From Desulfobacterales bacterium (GTDB lineage: Bacteria; Desulfobacterota; Desulfobacteria; Desulfobacterales; C00003060): 7,101 nt of DNA. Shown here piece by piece: positions 5,499-7,101 of the stretch. The notes under the pieces were generated by a model. The model saw only the letters and a program-made list of their open reading frames with translations, was not told where the DNA came from and did not search any database. How positions within the stretch are numbered: the first letter of the stretch is position 1; the number at the start of each line of letters is the position of its first letter. The stretch lies in contig JAUWMM010000091.1 in NCBI GenBank assembly GCA_030613145.1, positions 1 to 7,101 of the forward strand. The letters run 5' to 3'. Made by a program: the position numbers and the translations under genes.

Positions 5499-5624
5499 AT
5501 GCTGTTGCCCAAGCAAAAAGTCCTCTTGGCGGTCATTAAAGGGAATTTGTGCCGGGGCCCCGTAAGCATCAATGGATATGGGGGCTTACCATGCGTGCTG
5601 TTTAACAGGCTAAAAACGAGGTGA
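5499..5624 (+). CDS. Possible 41-codon gene or upstream frame coupled to the deacetylase
   Basis: An open frame runs from ATG 5499 to TGA 5622-5624 across almost all of the gap between ctpA and the deacetylase. Its stop overlaps the GTG start of the deacetylase as GTGA, the arrangement used for translational coupling. The product would begin MLLPKQKVLLAVIKG and has no recognisable domain. It has no convincing ribosome binding site (the 12 nt upstream are AT-rich). A 6-bp inverted pair GTAAGC/GCTTAC (5562-5567, 5584-5589) and the palindrome GGGGCCCC (5554-5561) lie within it. The frame may be chance; I list it because the downstream gene also lacks a well-placed ribosome binding site. Confidence 0.25.
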   Translation: MLLPKQKVLLAVIKGNLCRGPVSINGYGGLPCVLFNRLKTR

Positions 5625-6829
5625 ATCGGACAAAGACGAAGAAGAAGCGGCGCAACATAAAGAAAAAAGCTTCTCAAAAAAAAACCACCATGGTGCGGCT
5701 TATCATATTTAGCCTGGTCTTTATGGGGGCCTTCAGCTACGCGCTGTATCGGTTGTTCATCTCAAGAAACACCCACCCACCATTACAACCCGTCTTTGAG
5801 ACCTATCCTTCCCAGGGTATGGAAATCAAAACCAAACACTTAGACCGGTGTATCTATGATGCTCTGTTGGCGTTGAATATTCCCGCTAGGGATGTGGCTT
5901 TCAATAGGGTTGAACAGAAGAAAGACTGGAAAGACCTTTGGGCTTTTTCAGAACTGGAGATACATATTCCAAAAACCCTTCTACACAGCAAGATTAAAAG
6001 TGAGTTTCTCGCGCTACTCTCTGAACGCATACCAAAGAAATCCCTCCGCTTCGCCTCTGGGTCCCAACAAGAGCTGATCCTCGACCTTTCCATCAACGGA
6101 CACCACACCCACCGCATTATCTTTGTCAAGCTCAGAGAAAAGAGGCCTGCGACACCCTTGCCTTTAAGTCTTCCTATGGTCGCAATTATCATTGATGACT
6201 TGGGATATGACCAAAACATTGCTTCAAAGTTTTTGGTTCTCAGTGGCGTGATGTCTTTTTCGGTGCTTCCACACAGTCCTTTTCAAAAAAGCATCGCCAC
6301 AAAAATTCACCGCAGCGGTAAAGATGTCCTTCTCCATCTTCCCATGGAACCCATGGAATACCCACAAGTCGATCCGGGTGTTGGAGCACTCCTTTCCTCT
6401 ATGACGCCAGACGATCTCTTGAATCAGCTTAGAAAAAACTTGGATACAATCCCTTTTGCCGTGGGCGTAAACAATCACATGGGTTCCAGGCTTACTCAAG
6501 AACCGGCAAAAATGCGCCAGATATTCACCGTCCTGAAAAAACGAAACCTCTTTTTCATAGACAGCCTTACCAGCCCCCGGTCGTGTTGTCAGCAGTGCGC
6601 CCATCTGTTGAAACTGAAATTTGCACAAAGACACATTTTCTTGGACCACGTTCAGGACCCAAAAGCTATTCGTTTCCAAATTAAACGGCTTATCAGTGTG
6701 GCCAGAAAGGTGGGCAAGGCGATAGGGATCGGGCACCCGTATCCAACCACATGGGAGGTACTTAGAGAGGAACTACCAAATATAAGGAATCAGGTGAATT
6801 TTGTTAGAGTTTCCGAGATTGTAGGATAA
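5621..6829 (+). CDS. Divergent polysaccharide deacetylase, YibQ/COG2861 type (402 aa)
   Basis: A membrane-anchored protein whose deacetylase-like domain should face the periplasm. Residues 1-22 are strongly basic, 25-46 form one membrane segment, and 60-175 are a less conserved region. The C-terminal domain (about 184-400) has the hallmarks of the divergent polysaccharide deacetylase family: IIIDDLG (189-195), LLHLPMEP (238-245), GVNNHMGSRLT (282-292), FIDSLTS (312-318), IFLDH (339-343) and AIGIGHPYPTT (367-377). Members are thought to act on envelope polysaccharide, and neighbourhood with ctpA supports a cell-wall role; the substrate is unknown. Start: GTG 5621 has only a GAGG abutting it, too close to be a normal site; the in-frame ATG at 5690 (residue 24) also lacks one and would drop the basic N-terminus. 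A CCxxC cluster (C322, C323, C326) follows the DSLTS motif and looks unusual for the family. Confidence 0.93.
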   Translation: MNRTKTKKKRRNIKKKASQKKTTMVRLIIFSLVFMGAFSYALYRLFISRNTHPPLQPVFETYPSQGMEIKTKHLDRCIYDALLALNIPARDVAFNRVEQKKDWKDLWAFSELEIHIPKTLLHSKIKSEFLALLSERIPKKSLRFASGSQQELILDLSINGHHTHRIIFVKLREKRPATPLPLSLPMVAIIIDDLGYDQNIASKFLVLSGVMSFSVLPHSPFQKSIATKIHRSGKDVLLHLPMEPMEYPQVDPGVGALLSSMTPDDLLNQLRKNLDTIPFAVGVNNHMGSRLTQEPAKMRQIFTVLKKRNLFFIDSLTSPRSCCQQCAHLLKLKFAQRHIFLDHVQDPKAIRFQIKRLISVARKVGKAIGIGHPYPTTWEVLREELPNIRNQVNFVRVSEIVG

Positions 6830-6845
6830 CGGCGCCTCTATCTAT

Positions 6846-7069
6846 TTTCCATCCACAAATGGCCCTTTTCCGCAATCGCCGACTTCGCCATAGTGGCCTT
6901 TTGGCTACGACGGCTGAATCGGCGTCAAGCTGCGGGGCTGCTTGTGCGACGTACCTCGGTACGCCTCCGCGCAAACCCTTGTTTTCCTTGACCTTGAGGA
7001 AAATTGCTCATTTCTGAATTGGAAACTTACGCTTGTGCCCGTTGAGTTTTTACGATTCGTGGATGGGCA
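6846..7069. repeat. Copy B of the near-palindromic intergenic repeat element (224 bp)
   Basis: Second copy, same orientation as the one at 193-453. The terminal inverted repeats are better matched here: CCATCCACAAAT on the left against CCATCCACGAAT read inward from the right, and the flanking CTATT (6842-6846) is also mirrored by AATAG (7069-7073). The hairpins at 6893-6908 (GTGGCC/GGCTAC, one G-T pair) and 6950-6963 (CGTACC/GGTACG) are conserved. It lacks the 36-bp tandem expansion of copy A. It begins 16 bp after the deacetylase stop codon and could help end that transcript, but has no T-run typical of an intrinsic terminator. Confidence 0.88.
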
Positions 7070-7073
7070 ATAG

Positions 7074-7101
7074 CTAATCCTCACGGATTTCCTGCGCCGT
7101 A
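7074..7101 (-). CDS. Possible C-terminal end of a convergent gene (cut by the window edge)
   Basis: On the minus strand one frame entering from the right edge reads TAQEIRED and stops at TAG 7076-7074. The acidic, helix-like ending would suit a protein C-terminus, and the position just beyond the repeat is reasonable for a convergent gene. Only eight codons are visible and another frame also stops here, so it is a guess. Confidence 0.2.

Noticed and set aside
5562..5589. GTAAGC/GCTTAC inverted pair as a ctpA terminator.
   Set aside because: Only six pairs with a 16-nt loop and no T-run downstream.
6830..7101. Intrinsic terminator after the deacetylase gene.
   Set aside because: The hairpins of repeat copy B are present, but none is followed by a T-tract; any role in ending transcripts is speculative.

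Overview
The window looks like chromosomal DNA from a Gram-negative bacterium, most likely a delta-type proteobacterium (Desulfobacterota). That is an inference from gene content: a System I cytochrome c maturation cluster with a short CcmD-like protein, and a CtpA protease followed by a divergent polysaccharide deacetylase. No rRNA or other taxonomic marker is present, so the placement is tentative. I see no tRNA, CRISPR array, transposase or phage gene.

Layout. The left half (36-3685) is read entirely on the minus strand. In transcription order it holds a 76-residue CxxC protein of unknown function (3685-3455), a J-domain protein with an N-terminal four-cysteine motif (3379-2648), then ccmA (2445-1828), ccmB (1889-1167), ccmC (1151-480) and a 41-codon ccmD-like gene (161-36). 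CcmA, CcmB, CcmC and CcmD form the ABC-type machine that delivers haem to the periplasmic chaperone CcmE for cytochrome c assembly. CcmE, CcmF, CcmG and CcmH are not in the window.

The right half is read on the plus strand: ctpA (4117-5481), an S41 PDZ protease with an intact Ser-Lys-Gln catalytic set, then a YibQ/COG2861-type divergent polysaccharide deacetylase (5621-6829). Both proteins should act in the periplasm, probably in envelope or peptidoglycan maintenance. A 41-codon reading frame between them overlaps the deacetylase start by 4 nt. A divergent intergenic region (3686-4116) separates the two halves and carries candidate promoters in both directions.

The least expected feature is a near-palindromic, non-coding repeat present twice in the same orientation: copy A (193-453, 261 bp) and copy B (6846-7069, 224 bp). 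They are about 94% identical over the shared part. Copy A fills the gap between ccmC and ccmD; copy B starts 16 bp after the deacetylase stop codon. The copies have imperfect terminal inverted repeats, conserved internal hairpins and at least one paired (compensatory) change. Copy A also carries an extra tandemly duplicated internal block. This looks like a REP/MITE-like mobile repeat family, and it is the best candidate here for something undescribed. The J-domain protein and the 76-residue protein, both with a CLACG motif, are the most interesting unassigned genes.
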